From: Prevotella sp.
Lineage (GTDB): Bacteria > Bacteroidota > Bacteroidia > Bacteroidales > Bacteroidaceae
Direction: 5' to 3'
Length of the DNA: 64,000 nt
NCBI GenBank assembly: GCA_017474515.1
Contig: JAFVHN010000053.1
Location: forward strand, 62,001 to 126,000
Part shown: positions 15,263 to 23,347 of the stretch, piece by piece
Layout of the letters: every line of letters starts with the position of its first letter
Position numbering within the stretch: the first letter of the stretch is position 1
Position numbers and translations under genes: made by a program
The notes under the pieces: model-generated
What the model was told of the DNA's origin: nothing
Seen by the model: the letters and a program-made list of their open reading frames with translations, nothing else
The model's database searches: none

Positions 15263-17593
15263 GAATTCATAGAATTTCCGTTGCGTATTGTAGTCGAGCA
15301 TCCACTGGTCGAGCACCACATGGTCGTCAATAGCCTTGAGAGTGAGCACATGTCGGCCCTTTTCCAACGACACGGGCATCTGCTTCACCGCCTGCCCGCG
15401 AAGCACGTTTTTCTTCCATCCCTCAGAACGGAACGGTTCTTTCAAGGAGAACACCACGGTGTCGCCATCGTCGATTTGCACCGAGAAGCGCACGTCGTTG
15501 CCGTCGTCGGGCTGAGTAGGTATAAGTGCCAGGAAAAGCGTTGCCAATCCCGCTTGCGTTGCTTCCATCACATATTCAACCGACGCGCCCTTCGGCAAAG
15601 GCAATGCCCTCGACGTGTGCCCCAGCATTTCCACGGGCTGCAAGGGCATCGACGCGCGGTCGTAATGGCTTGCGTTTCGAACCATTCTTGGCCGGTGGAG
15701 GGTGTCGTCGGCCGCCACCCGCGCCCGCACATTGTCAAACACGGGCAGCCGTCTTGGGTGGGCATCCATAAGCCCGTTCCACTTTCCATCGGCTATCTGA
15801 TTGTTGTAAACCGTTGTCATGGACTGAATTTCCTTGTATGCCTGGAGGCTGGTGACCGAGTCACCCACGATTTTCCGCGTCATGTCCAGGGCAGCCCTCA
15901 CGGGGTAAAGCACCGCGGCGAAGTAAGCGTCGAGCAATTCCGGCACGGGCATTGCGTCGGGGTGCTCCACCTGCCTGGCAATGTCTTCAAAGGCCCTTAT
16001 CCTTCGTGCGGCTTCCCCGGCCGTCATCTCCACACTGTCCACGGGCGACAGTCCGCGCTCATAGCGCCGTTTGTCGAGTTCCACCTGTGTCCAACCCATA
16101 AATTCCGGCTTCCTCACGGCGCAAAGCCTGTAATATTCCACCATGGCGGGCGTGATGGCCCTGGCCGTTTTCTCGCCGAACTGGGTTGTCAGCCAGTTTT
16201 CCAAGTGTTGCCGCAGGGTGCTCGGCGACACGCTATTGATGTCCCAGGCCATGTCGAGAAACAGTTGCAGGTCGTAGGCCGCTACCTTGGGGTCGTGAAC
16301 GTTGGCAATCCAAATGCGCCTCACGTTGTGGTCGTAGGCATTTCGCAACTCGCTGTAAATCAGTCCTGGCTGCGTTGTGGTGAGCCATAGGTGGTCGTGC
16401 GGCCGGCCCCAGTAGCTGAGATGGTAATACACGCCGGCGCCGCCTTTTCGTTGTTGCTCACGGGGTGTGGAAAGGCGGGTGAGGTAGCCATAGTTGTCGT
16501 CGCACCACATCAGCGCCACATCGTCGGGAACGCGCAGTCCGTTCTCCATGATTTGCAACACTTCCTTGTAGGGCACAAACACCTGCGGCAACCTTTCCAC
16601 GGTTTTTTTTCCATGTATGTCGGCGAGCATTTCTCGCTGGTCGTCAATGACTTGCTGCAGGGCCTCCGTCTTTTCCTGCAATGTCGAAACGCCCTCCATC
16701 GAGCCGTCGTGGATGCCGCGCATGCCAAGGGTGTAGAGGTAGTCGCCGTGGCGTGCCTCCACGAGTCGCTCGCGCCAGTATTGTTTCACGGCCTCGCGGT
16801 TGGTCATGTAGTTGAAGCGTCCACGCGTGTTCACGTCCCATTCGCCCACATTGTTCCTGAGCATCGGCTCGCAATGGCTGGTGCCGATGACGATGCCGCA
16901 ACTGTCGGCCATCTGTCGCGCTCCCGGCGTTTGGAAAAAGGCCTCGGTGCCCTCGTGCATGGCCGGCCATAACGTGTTGGCCCTCAGGCGGAGGAGCAGT
17001 TCAAAAATGCGGCGGTAGGTCTTGGGTCCTATGCGCCCTTTCACACCTGTCGGCTCATGGGTTTGGGTGGCCCAGGGTCGCAGGCTCCAGTCCTCGTCGT
17101 TGATGAAAATGCCGCGATACTCCACGCTGCACGTCTGCCTGGTTTTGAACCGGCGGTCGATGGTGAGCCGGTTCTTTTTTTGCGGCACCACATCGCCCCA
17201 CCACACCCACGGCGACACGCCCGCCATGCGCGACAACTCCAGCAATCCGTAGGCCGCGCCGCGCGGTGTGTCGCCATGCACCATGATGCGGTTGCCGCTC
17301 ACGCGGATGGAAAAGCCGTCGCGCTGCCCGTGGCCTTCGGTCACCACGATGGTGGCCTTGGCGCTTTCCACCGGCTCCATGCCGGTGACCTGCCGAAGGT
17401 CGTCGCGGAACATTCCCGCCGCCACCGTGAGCACTGGCGAACAGCCCTTGGGCAGGCGGTAGGTGACCGGCCGGCTGCCGTCGAACCACGTCAATGCGCC
17501 CACGTCATCGCGAGCCTCGGCCACGCCACAACAAAGGAGCCAGAACAAGCCGGCACACCACGCTTTCAGACTTATATCACAGAGCCTCTTCAT
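15257..17593 (-). CDS. Glycoside hydrolase family 115 (alpha-glucuronidase-like)
   Basis: This 778-residue protein carries a signal peptide (hydrophobic core LKAWCAGLFWLLCCG, cleavage near AEA) and the GH115 layout: an N-terminal alpha/beta domain (to about 150), a TIM-barrel core with YRGIFINDEDWSLRPWA, NTLWPAMHEGTEAFF and WCDDNYGYLTRLS, a helical domain, and a C-terminal beta-sandwich from about 630 (SMPLQPVEMLGH onwards). Characterised members remove 4-O-methyl-glucuronic acid from xylan. It is somewhat shorter than many family members but complete. It heads the operon to rhaM and has the clearest promoter of the minus-strand carbohydrate genes. With CE12 and GH28 neighbours the real target could be an acidic pectin or arabinogalactan instead of xylan. 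Confidence 0.9.
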   Translation of the reverse strand: MKRLCDISLKAWCAGLFWLLCCGVAEARDDVGALTWFDGSRPVTYRLPKGCSPVLTVAAGMFRDDLRQVTGMEPVESAKATIVVTEGHGQRDGFSIRVSGNRIMVHGDTPRGAAYGLLELSRMAGVSPWVWWGDVVPQKKNRLTIDRRFKTRQTCSVEYRGIFINDEDWSLRPWATQTHEPTGVKGRIGPKTYRRIFELLLRLRANTLWPAMHEGTEAFFQTPGARQMADSCGIVIGTSHCEPMLRNNVGEWDVNTRGRFNYMTNREAVKQYWRERLVEARHGDYLYTLGMRGIHDGSMEGVSTLQEKTEALQQVIDDQREMLADIHGKKTVERLPQVFVPYKEVLQIMENGLRVPDDVALMWCDDNYGYLTRLSTPREQQRKGGAGVYYHLSYWGRPHDHLWLTTTQPGLIYSELRNAYDHNVRRIWIANVHDPKVAAYDLQLFLDMAWDINSVSPSTLRQHLENWLTTQFGEKTARAITPAMVEYYRLCAVRKPEFMGWTQVELDKRRYERGLSPVDSVEMTAGEAARRIRAFEDIARQVEHPDAMPVPELLDAYFAAVLYPVRAALDMTRKIVGDSVTSLQAYKEIQSMTTVYNNQIADGKWNGLMDAHPRRLPVFDNVRARVAADDTLHRPRMVRNASHYDRASMPLQPVEMLGHTSRALPLPKGASVEYVMEATQAGLATLFLALIPTQPDDGNDVRFSVQIDDGDTVVFSLKEPFRSEGWKKNVLRGQAVKQMPVSLEKGRHVLTLKAIDDHVVLDQWMLDYNTQRKFYEFY

Positions 17594-17626
17594 GGGTCAA
17601 CGATTTGCTTTCGTAGAATGATGTCG

Positions 17627-17658
17627 CAAATTTAGCCGTTTTTTTCTGAATGGCCAAA
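17627..17658 (-). promoter_or_regulatory. Promoter of the GH115-GH28-CE12-rhaM operon
   Basis: On the minus strand TTTG (17658-17655) and TAAATTTG (17634-17627) are separated by 20 bp, a full Bacteroidetes promoter. The start would lie about 27 nt before the GH115 ATG. Confidence 0.7.
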
Positions 17659-17852
17659 TTTTCGGAAATGAAAAAGAACAGGTGGTCAGAATTACGGGGG
17701 TGGAAAAGCAATTTTTCAAGGTCAGAGGATGCGGTTTTGGTGAACGGATGGGGAAAGGGAGGAAAACGGCAGACGGGGGATTTGTTTTGTTGGCAACGCA
17801 AAAAACGGGACGGGGGAAGTGAAAAAAACGGCGCTTTTCGGGTATTAAAAAA

Positions 17853-18049
17853 CCGTAAAAAATCTTGACAAAAATGACCAAAAACAGGGCAATTTGTAAC
17901 TCGTTGGTTTTCAAGGGGTTCAAAAATATGCTAAGTTTGACCGCAATTTTCTCGTCGAGATCTTCAAGATCTCTCCTCTCAAACTTGCATATTTCTCCCC
18001 GAGATTTGCGGTCAAGCCCCTCCCCGATTATGAAAAATCTTGACAAAAA
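17853..18049 (-). repeat. Dispersed palindromic element, copy 1
   Basis: The element is about 200 bp. Its ends carry direct repeats (AAAAATCTTGACAAAA on the plus strand at 17858 and 18033). Inside are TTTGACCGCAA at 17936 and its inverted partner TTGCGGTCAA at 18006, with GAGATCTTCAAGATCTC between them. Two further copies lie at 29973 and 43262. The strand given is the one whose frame stays open and matches the peptide seen in the other copies. Confidence 0.8.
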
Positions 18050-18203
18050 CAATCTTCAAATCACCCTTGCCACCCCAAACATCTTGAACGGCTTGGACGG
18101 CATCATTCAGGCCGTCGGTGGCGACCGTTTCGCGACACTTGTGAGGGTCGCAGTTGATATAGGTGAAAAAAAAAGATAATTTGAAAATTTTTCTCACAAA
18201 TTA

Positions 18204-18236
18204 TTGGCAGCAATCGCGCAATTTTTATTAAATTTG
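18204..18236 (+). promoter_or_regulatory. Promoter of the purH-domain gene
   Basis: TTG at 18204-18206 and TAAATTTG at 18229-18236 give a 22-bp spacer. The leader to ATG 18277 would be about 34 nt. Confidence 0.6.
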
Positions 18237-18276
18237 CAGTCCATTTTCAACGTAAATTTTCAGGAAGGAATAAGAC

Positions 18277-18879
18277 ATGGCAGAAACGAAAAAAATAAAG
18301 ACAGCTCTTATCTCGGTGTTCCACAAAGACGGACTGGAAGAACTGCTTGCCAAACTCAGTGAAGCAGGCGTTGACTTCCTCTCCACGGGAGGCACCCAGC
18401 AGTTTATCGAGAGCCTGGGATATGAATGCAAAACGGTGGAAAGCATCACCACCTACCCTTCTATCTTGGGCGGGCGCGTGAAGACGCTGCACCCCAAAAT
18501 CTTCGGAGGCATACTGGGCCGCCGCTCCGACGAGGGCGACCGGCAGCAGATGGCGGAATACGACATTCCGGAAATCGACCTGGTGGTGGTGGACCTCTAC
18601 CCCTTTGAGCAGACCGTGGCCAGCGGAGCCGGCGAAGGCGACATCATTGAGAAGATAGACATCGGCGGCATCTCGCTCATCAGGGCCGGCGCCAAGAACT
18701 TCGCCGACGTGGTCATCGTGCCGTCGAAGGCCGAATACGGCGTGCTGCTCGACATCCTCAACAACCAGGGCGCACAGACCACCCTCGCCCAGCGCCGCAT
18801 GCTGGCAGCCAGGGCGTTCGGCGTGAGCAGCCACTACGACACCGCCATTCACCAATGGTTTGAAAAGAGTGAAAAGTGA
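18277..18879 (+). CDS. purH: IMP cyclohydrolase domain of PurH, without formyltransferase domain
   Basis: The 200 residues match only the N-terminal MGS-like domain of bifunctional PurH, which closes the ring of FAICAR to form IMP. Visible landmarks are KTALISVFHKDGLEELL, LSTGGTQQFIE, the ILGGRVKTLHPKIFGGIL block and IDIGGISLIRAGAKNF. Normal PurH is over 500 residues; here a stop follows at the domain boundary (RAFGVSSHYDTAIHQWFEK). The last codons (EKSEK) are already written in the GTGAAAA repeat that fills the next 50 bp. The AICAR formyltransferase domain must be encoded elsewhere, or that step is supplied otherwise. The position ahead of mreB is the usual place of full-length purH in related bacteria, as I recall it. 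Confidence 0.88.
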   Translation: MAETKKIKTALISVFHKDGLEELLAKLSEAGVDFLSTGGTQQFIESLGYECKTVESITTYPSILGGRVKTLHPKIFGGILGRRSDEGDRQQMAEYDIPEIDLVVVDLYPFEQTVASGAGEGDIIEKIDIGGISLIRAGAKNFADVVIVPSKAEYGVLLDILNNQGAQTTLAQRRMLAARAFGVSSHYDTAIHQWFEKSEK

Positions 18880-18920
18880 AAAAAGAAAAGTGAAAAATGA
18901 AGAGTGAAGAGTGAAAAATC
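18866..18920. repeat. GTGAAAA/GTGAAGA 7-bp repeat array
   Basis: About seven degenerate units (GTGAAAA, GTGAAGA) start inside the last codons of the purH-domain gene and run 40 bp past its stop. The same units form a long hairpin at 46668-46766. Confidence 0.8.
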
Positions 18921-19011
18921 ACCTCACTCCCCAACAACCCCATCCCCTCGCATCAGAAAGAATTAAAGATTATTTTCAGCAATACCAAAATCACGACATT
19001 TATTTAATATT

Positions 19012-20034
19012 ATGGGCTTTTTATCATTAAGGAAAGAAATAGCAATGGACCTGGGCACGGCCAACACCATCATTATCAGCGATGACAGGATTGTGGTGGA
19101 CGAACCCTCAGTAGTGGCGCTCGACCGCCGCACCGACAAGATGATTGCGGTGGGCGAGAAAGCCAAGATGATGTATGAGAAGGAACATCCGGGCATCCGC
19201 ACCATCAGGCCGCTGCGCGACGGCGTGATTGCCGACTTCACCGCCTGCGAGCAGATGATGCGCGGACTTATTAAAATGGTACACACCGGCAGGCACCTCT
19301 TCTCGCCCTCCCTGCGCATGGTCATCGGCGTGCCCTCGGGAAGCACAGAAGTGGAACTGCGCGCCGTGCGCGACTCGGCCGAACATGCCGACGGGCGCGA
19401 CGTATTCCTCATTTTTGAACCCATGGCAGCCGCCATCGGCATCGGCCTCGACGTGGAGGCCGCCGAAGGCAACATGATTGTGGACATAGGCGGCGGCACC
19501 ACCGAAATCGCCGTCATCTCGCTCGGCGGCATCGTGGCCAACAACAGTATCAAGGTGGCCGGCGACGACCTCACCTCCGACATTCAGGAATACATGAGCC
19601 GCCAGCACAACGTGAAAGTCAGCGAGCGCATGGCCGAAAGAATAAAAATCAACGTGGGCTCGGCACTCACCGACCTGGGCGAAGAGGCTCCCGAAGACTA
19701 TGTCGTTCACGGGCCGAACCGCATCACGGCACTGCCCATGGAGGTGCGCGTGTGCTATCAGGAAATTGCACACTGCCTCGACAAGACCGTGGCACGCATT
19801 GAAACCGCCGTGCTCAACGCACTGGAGAACACGCCGCCCGAACTCTATGCCGACATTGTTCACAACGGCATCTACCTCACCGGAGGCGGAGCACTGCTCA
19901 GGGGACTGGCAAAGCGCCTAACCGACAAAATCAACATTCGGTTCATCGTGGCCGAAGACCCGTTGCACTGCGTGGCAAAGGGAGCCGGCATTGCCCTCAA
20001 CAACGTTGACCACTACTCGTTCCTGACAAGATAA
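19012..20034 (+). CDS. mreB: Rod shape-determining protein MreB
   Basis: This 340-residue actin homologue polymerises under the inner membrane and positions the cell-elongation machinery. It shows the N-terminal amphipathic start MGFLSLRKEIAMDLGTANT, the phosphate-1 loop DLGTANT, phosphate-2 MIVDIGGGTTEIAVIS (about 156-171), and the adenosine motif GIYLTGGGALLRGLAKRL (about 285-302). Length is normal. It opens the run mreB-mreC-mreD-mrdA-rodA on one strand, with a 77-bp gap to mreC and overlaps after mreD. No strong promoter box was seen right upstream, so it may be read from the purH promoter. Confidence 0.97.
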   Translation: MGFLSLRKEIAMDLGTANTIIISDDRIVVDEPSVVALDRRTDKMIAVGEKAKMMYEKEHPGIRTIRPLRDGVIADFTACEQMMRGLIKMVHTGRHLFSPSLRMVIGVPSGSTEVELRAVRDSAEHADGRDVFLIFEPMAAAIGIGLDVEAAEGNMIVDIGGGTTEIAVISLGGIVANNSIKVAGDDLTSDIQEYMSRQHNVKVSERMAERIKINVGSALTDLGEEAPEDYVVHGPNRITALPMEVRVCYQEIAHCLDKTVARIETAVLNALENTPPELYADIVHNGIYLTGGGALLRGLAKRLTDKINIRFIVAEDPLHCVAKGAGIALNNVDHYSFLTR

Positions 20035-20111
20035 AGAACAGACGAGCCGCCGTGCCGTGACCGCACATTGCAACCATGTGCTGTCGCGGCACGGGGCACC
20101 ATCCCAAGGAA

Positions 20112-20975
20112 ATGCGCAATCTGTGGGCCTTCCTGCAAAAATACCACCACTGGTTTCTATTCCTGATACTCGAGGTGGTTAGTGCCGTGTTGCTGTTTCG
20201 CTTCAACAGCTATCAGGGCAGCGTCTTCGTGTCGTCGGCTAACACCATGACGGGGAAGGTGTATGAACTGAACTCGCAGATTGAGACATTTTTCAGCCTG
20301 ACAACCATCAACGAACAGCTGACGCAGAGGAACGTCTATCTGGAACGGCAGGTGAAACTGCTGTCGGACAACCTGGCCGAACTGACCCGCGACAGCAACT
20401 TCACACAGAACAGCCAGTTGCGGCTGCTGGAGGACTACAAGCTCATTCCGGCCAAGGTCGTCACCAACTCACTCGACAAGAAAGACAACTTCATGACCCT
20501 CGACAAGGGCAGCGCCGACGGCGTAAGGCGCGACATGGGCGTGGTCTGCGGCACCGGGCTGGTGGGCATCGTCTATCTGGTGTCGGCACACTACAGCATC
20601 GTCATTCCCGTGCTCAACAGCCACTCCAACCTCAGCGTGGCCATCAGCGGAAAAGACTATTTCGGCTACCTCAGGTGGAAAGGCGGGGCCTCCGACACCG
20701 CATACGTTGACGACCTGCCCAGACACGCACGGTTCAAGAAAGGCGACAGCATCATGACCAGCGGCTATAGCAGCATCTTCCCGCCGGGCATCTTCGCAGG
20801 AAGGATTGTGAAAGTGTATAACTCGGCCGACGGACTGTCGTACCGGGCGAAAATAAAGCTCTCGACCGACTTCGGCAACCTGCGCGACGTGTGCATCATC
20901 GACAACTCGCGCATGAAAGAACAGCTGGAACTTATGCGTGCCGCAGAAGACAGCATCAAGCCACAAACAAAATAA
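20112..20975 (+). CDS. mreC: Rod shape-determining protein MreC
   Basis: I chose ATG 20112 (MRNLWAFLQKYHHWFLFLIL) because it gives a short cytoplasmic tail before the single membrane span; the frame runs further upstream without a sensible N-terminus. The 287-residue protein has the span at about 11-33, a coiled coil over about 55-95 (TINEQLTQRNVYLERQVKLL), and the two beta-barrel periplasmic domain with KGSADGVRRDMGVVCGTGLVGIV and GDSIMTSGYSSIFPPGIFAGRIV. MreC links MreB to PBP2 in the periplasm. The neighbours confirm the role. Confidence 0.93.
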   Translation: MRNLWAFLQKYHHWFLFLILEVVSAVLLFRFNSYQGSVFVSSANTMTGKVYELNSQIETFFSLTTINEQLTQRNVYLERQVKLLSDNLAELTRDSNFTQNSQLRLLEDYKLIPAKVVTNSLDKKDNFMTLDKGSADGVRRDMGVVCGTGLVGIVYLVSAHYSIVIPVLNSHSNLSVAISGKDYFGYLRWKGGASDTAYVDDLPRHARFKKGDSIMTSGYSSIFPPGIFAGRIVKVYNSADGLSYRAKIKLSTDFGNLRDVCIIDNSRMKEQLELMRAAEDSIKPQTK

Positions 20976-21002
20976 CAGCAGCAAGGCAAAAAGCTAACAG
21001 CC

Positions 21003-21503
21003 ATGACAACGGACTTTTTCAAGAGGATGGGGCTATTCGTCCTGTTTTGCCTGGTTCAGGCCCTTGTGCTGAACCACATCCACCTGCTGGGCTATGCCAC
21101 GCCGCTGCTCTACGTGGACTTTGTGCTTTCTTTCAAGCGCACCTATCCCAAGTGGGCTATCCTCGTGTGGTGCTTTGCGCTGGGCATCAGCATCGACACC
21201 TTTTCCAACACGCCGGGCGTGGCCGCTGGAGCCATGACACTGGTTGGGGCATTGCAGCCATATATTCTGGAACCGTTCGTGCCGCGCGACAGCGCCGAAG
21301 ACCTCACGCCGTCGTTCCACACGCTGGGCATCACCAAATACATGACCTACGCCTTTGTCTTGGTTTTCATTTATACCCTCGCCTTCTTTGCGCTCGAAGC
21401 CTTCAGTTTCTTCAACTGGCAGCAATGGCTCTTCACTACCGGCGGCAGCATCCTGCTGACGTATGTCCTGATATTGGTAATTGAAAATCTCAGGAGAAAA
21501 TGA
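21003..21503 (+). CDS. mreD: Rod shape-determining protein MreD
   Basis: This 166-residue polytopic membrane protein has about five hydrophobic spans, beginning with FFKRMGLFVLFCLVQALVLN and including a LYVDFVLSF segment and a C-terminal ILLTYVLILVIENL. Sequence conservation in MreD is low, so the call rests on size, topology and position between mreC and mrdA. Its stop codon overlaps the mrdA start (ATGA), typical of translational coupling. Confidence 0.9.
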   Translation: MTTDFFKRMGLFVLFCLVQALVLNHIHLLGYATPLLYVDFVLSFKRTYPKWAILVWCFALGISIDTFSNTPGVAAGAMTLVGALQPYILEPFVPRDSAEDLTPSFHTLGITKYMTYAFVLVFIYTLAFFALEAFSFFNWQQWLFTTGGSILLTYVLILVIENLRRK

Positions 21504-23347
21504 AAGGAGACTATGAACTTGAAAACAGGCGATATGTGATTGGCGGAGTGGCCATTGTTGTAGTCATTATCTACATCATCCGGCTTTTCACCCTGCAAAT
21601 CATGAGCGACGACTATAAGAAGAACGCCGACAGCAACGCGTTCCTCAAGAAGATAGAATTTCCGGCCCGCGGAGTCATCACCGACCGCAACGACGAGCTG
21701 CTGGTATATAACCAGAACTCGTATGACCTCATGGTGGTGATGAACGAAGAAAGCGGGCGCCTCGACACCCTCGACTTCTGCAATGCCCTCGGCATCACCA
21801 AGGAGTATTTCATCAAGCGCATGAAGGACATCAAGAGCCTGCCGGGATATTCGCGCTACACCCAGCAGCTGTTCATGAGCCAGCTTTCTGAAAAAGATTT
21901 CCGCATCTTCCAGGAGAAGATGTACCGTTTCCCGGGCTTCTACATTCAGCACAGAAGCCTACGGCAGTACGTCTATCCCTACGCCGCACATGTGCTTGGC
22001 GACGTGGGTGAGGTGTCTCCCTCCGACATCGAGGAAGACGACTACTACATGTCGGGCGACTACATCGGCAAGCTGGGCATTGAGCGCTCGTATGAGAAGG
22101 AACTGCGCGGCGAAAAGGGCGTGCAGATACTGCTGCGCGATGCCCACGGACGCATTCAGGGCAACTACATGAACGGTGCCCTCGACAGCAAACCGGTGCC
22201 GGGGAAAGACCTCAAACTGAGCATCGACATCAAGTTGCAGGCCCTCGGCGAGCGGCTCATGCAAGGAAAGATTGGCAGCATTGTGGCCATAGAACCGTCC
22301 ACGGGCGAAGTGCTCTGCATGGTGTCGTCGCCTTCCTACGACCCGCGCGACATGATTGGCCGGCAAAGGGGAAAGCACCACCGCGAACTGCAGCTGGACC
22401 CGCAGAAGCCGCTCCTCAACCGCAGCATTATGGGCCAGTATCCTCCGGGATCCACGTTCAAGACGTCGCAAGGCCTTACCTTCATGACCGAAGGCATCAT
22501 CGACCCCGAGCAAACCGCCTACCCCTGTCACCGGGGATTTGTATTCAAAGGCCTGCGCGTGGGATGCCACGGCCACGGCTCGCCATTGTCGCTGGTGCCG
22601 GCGCTGAGCACGTCGTGCAACGGCTACTTCTGCTGGGGACTCTACCACATGCTGGGCAACAGGACAAAATACAAGAACGTGCAGCAGGCCATGAACACCT
22701 GGCGTGACTATATGGTGAGCATGGGCTTCGGCTACAAGCTGGGCATTGACCTGCCGGGCGAGAAGCGCGGACTCATTCCCAACGCCGACTTCTATGACCG
22801 TGCTTACAAAAGCGACTGGAGCGGCCTCACCGTCATCAGCATCAGCATCGGACAGGGCGAGGTGAACCTTACGCCACTGCAAATTGCCAACCTGGGCGCC
22901 ACTATCGCCAACCGCGGTTTCTTCTATACGCCCCATGTGGTGAAAAGCGTGAAAGGCGAACCCCTGCGCAAGGAGTTCACCGAGCGGCGATACACCAAGG
23001 CCAGCCGCGAAGCCTACGAATATGTGGTGAAAGGCATGCGCTCTTCGGTGTTGGGCGGCACCTGTAAGGCCCTCAACCGCAGCGACATCATCATGTGCGG
23101 AAAAACGGGAACGGCGCAGAACAAAGGACACGACCACTCCGTGTTCATGGGCTTTGCACCTATGGACAACCCGAAAATCGCCATCGCCGTTTATGTGGAG
23201 AACGGCGGCTTCGGAGCCACCTTCGGCGTGCCCATCGGCGGACTGATGATAGAACAATATCTTCACGGCAAGCTCTCCGACGGTTCGGAGCGCAGGGCCA
23301 CAGAATTCCAAAACAGAAAAATCTCCTATGGCTCAGGCGAACGATAA
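21500..23347 (+). CDS. mrdA: Penicillin-binding protein 2 (peptidoglycan transpeptidase)
   Basis: This 615-residue class B penicillin-binding protein cross-links peptidoglycan during elongation. After one membrane span (about 11-33) comes the pedestal/dimerisation domain (RGVITDRNDELLVYN, then AAHVLGDVGEV and GKLGIERSYEKELRG), then the transpeptidase domain with PPGSTFKT (active Ser near 317), TSCN as the SxN motif (near 371) and KTGTAQ (near 533). All three catalytic motifs are intact. It starts inside the last codon of mreD and overlaps rodA by 20 bp, so PBP2 and its polymerase partner are co-translated. Confidence 0.96.
   Translation: MKGDYELENRRYVIGGVAIVVVIIYIIRLFTLQIMSDDYKKNADSNAFLKKIEFPARGVITDRNDELLVYNQNSYDLMVVMNEESGRLDTLDFCNALGITKEYFIKRMKDIKSLPGYSRYTQQLFMSQLSEKDFRIFQEKMYRFPGFYIQHRSLRQYVYPYAAHVLGDVGEVSPSDIEEDDYYMSGDYIGKLGIERSYEKELRGEKGVQILLRDAHGRIQGNYMNGALDSKPVPGKDLKLSIDIKLQALGERLMQGKIGSIVAIEPSTGEVLCMVSSPSYDPRDMIGRQRGKHHRELQLDPQKPLLNRSIMGQYPPGSTFKTSQGLTFMTEGIIDPEQTAYPCHRGFVFKGLRVGCHGHGSPLSLVPALSTSCNGYFCWGLYHMLGNRTKYKNVQQAMNTWRDYMVSMGFGYKLGIDLPGEKRGLIPNADFYDRAYKSDWSGLTVISISIGQGEVNLTPLQIANLGATIANRGFFYTPHVVKSVKGEPLRKEFTERRYTKASREAYEYVVKGMRSSVLGGTCKALNRSDIIMCGKTGTAQNKGHDHSVFMGFAPMDNPKIAIAVYVENGGFGATFGVPIGGLMIEQYLHGKLSDGSERRATEFQNRKISYGSGER

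Larger units (their letters stand above)
17594..18276. other. Divergent intergenic region carrying dispersed element copy 1
   Basis: This 683-bp gap between GH115 and purH holds both promoters and the first copy of the 200-bp dispersed element. The part at 18050-18180 has a somewhat gene-like base composition; read on the minus strand it gives a short frame with CDPHKCRETVATDGLNDAV, but no start or family could be supported. Confidence 0.6.

Noticed and set aside
17858-17880. TTGACA-like -35 hexamer inside the dispersed element
   Set aside because: The match to TTGACA is part of the repeated ATCTTGACAAAA word; Bacteroidetes promoters use TAnnTTTG, and no TATAAT partner is spaced correctly.
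17865-18179. A 104-codon plus-strand frame in the purH upstream region
   Set aside because: Most of it lies within the dispersed element and it has no recognisable domain; it ends in the promoter region.
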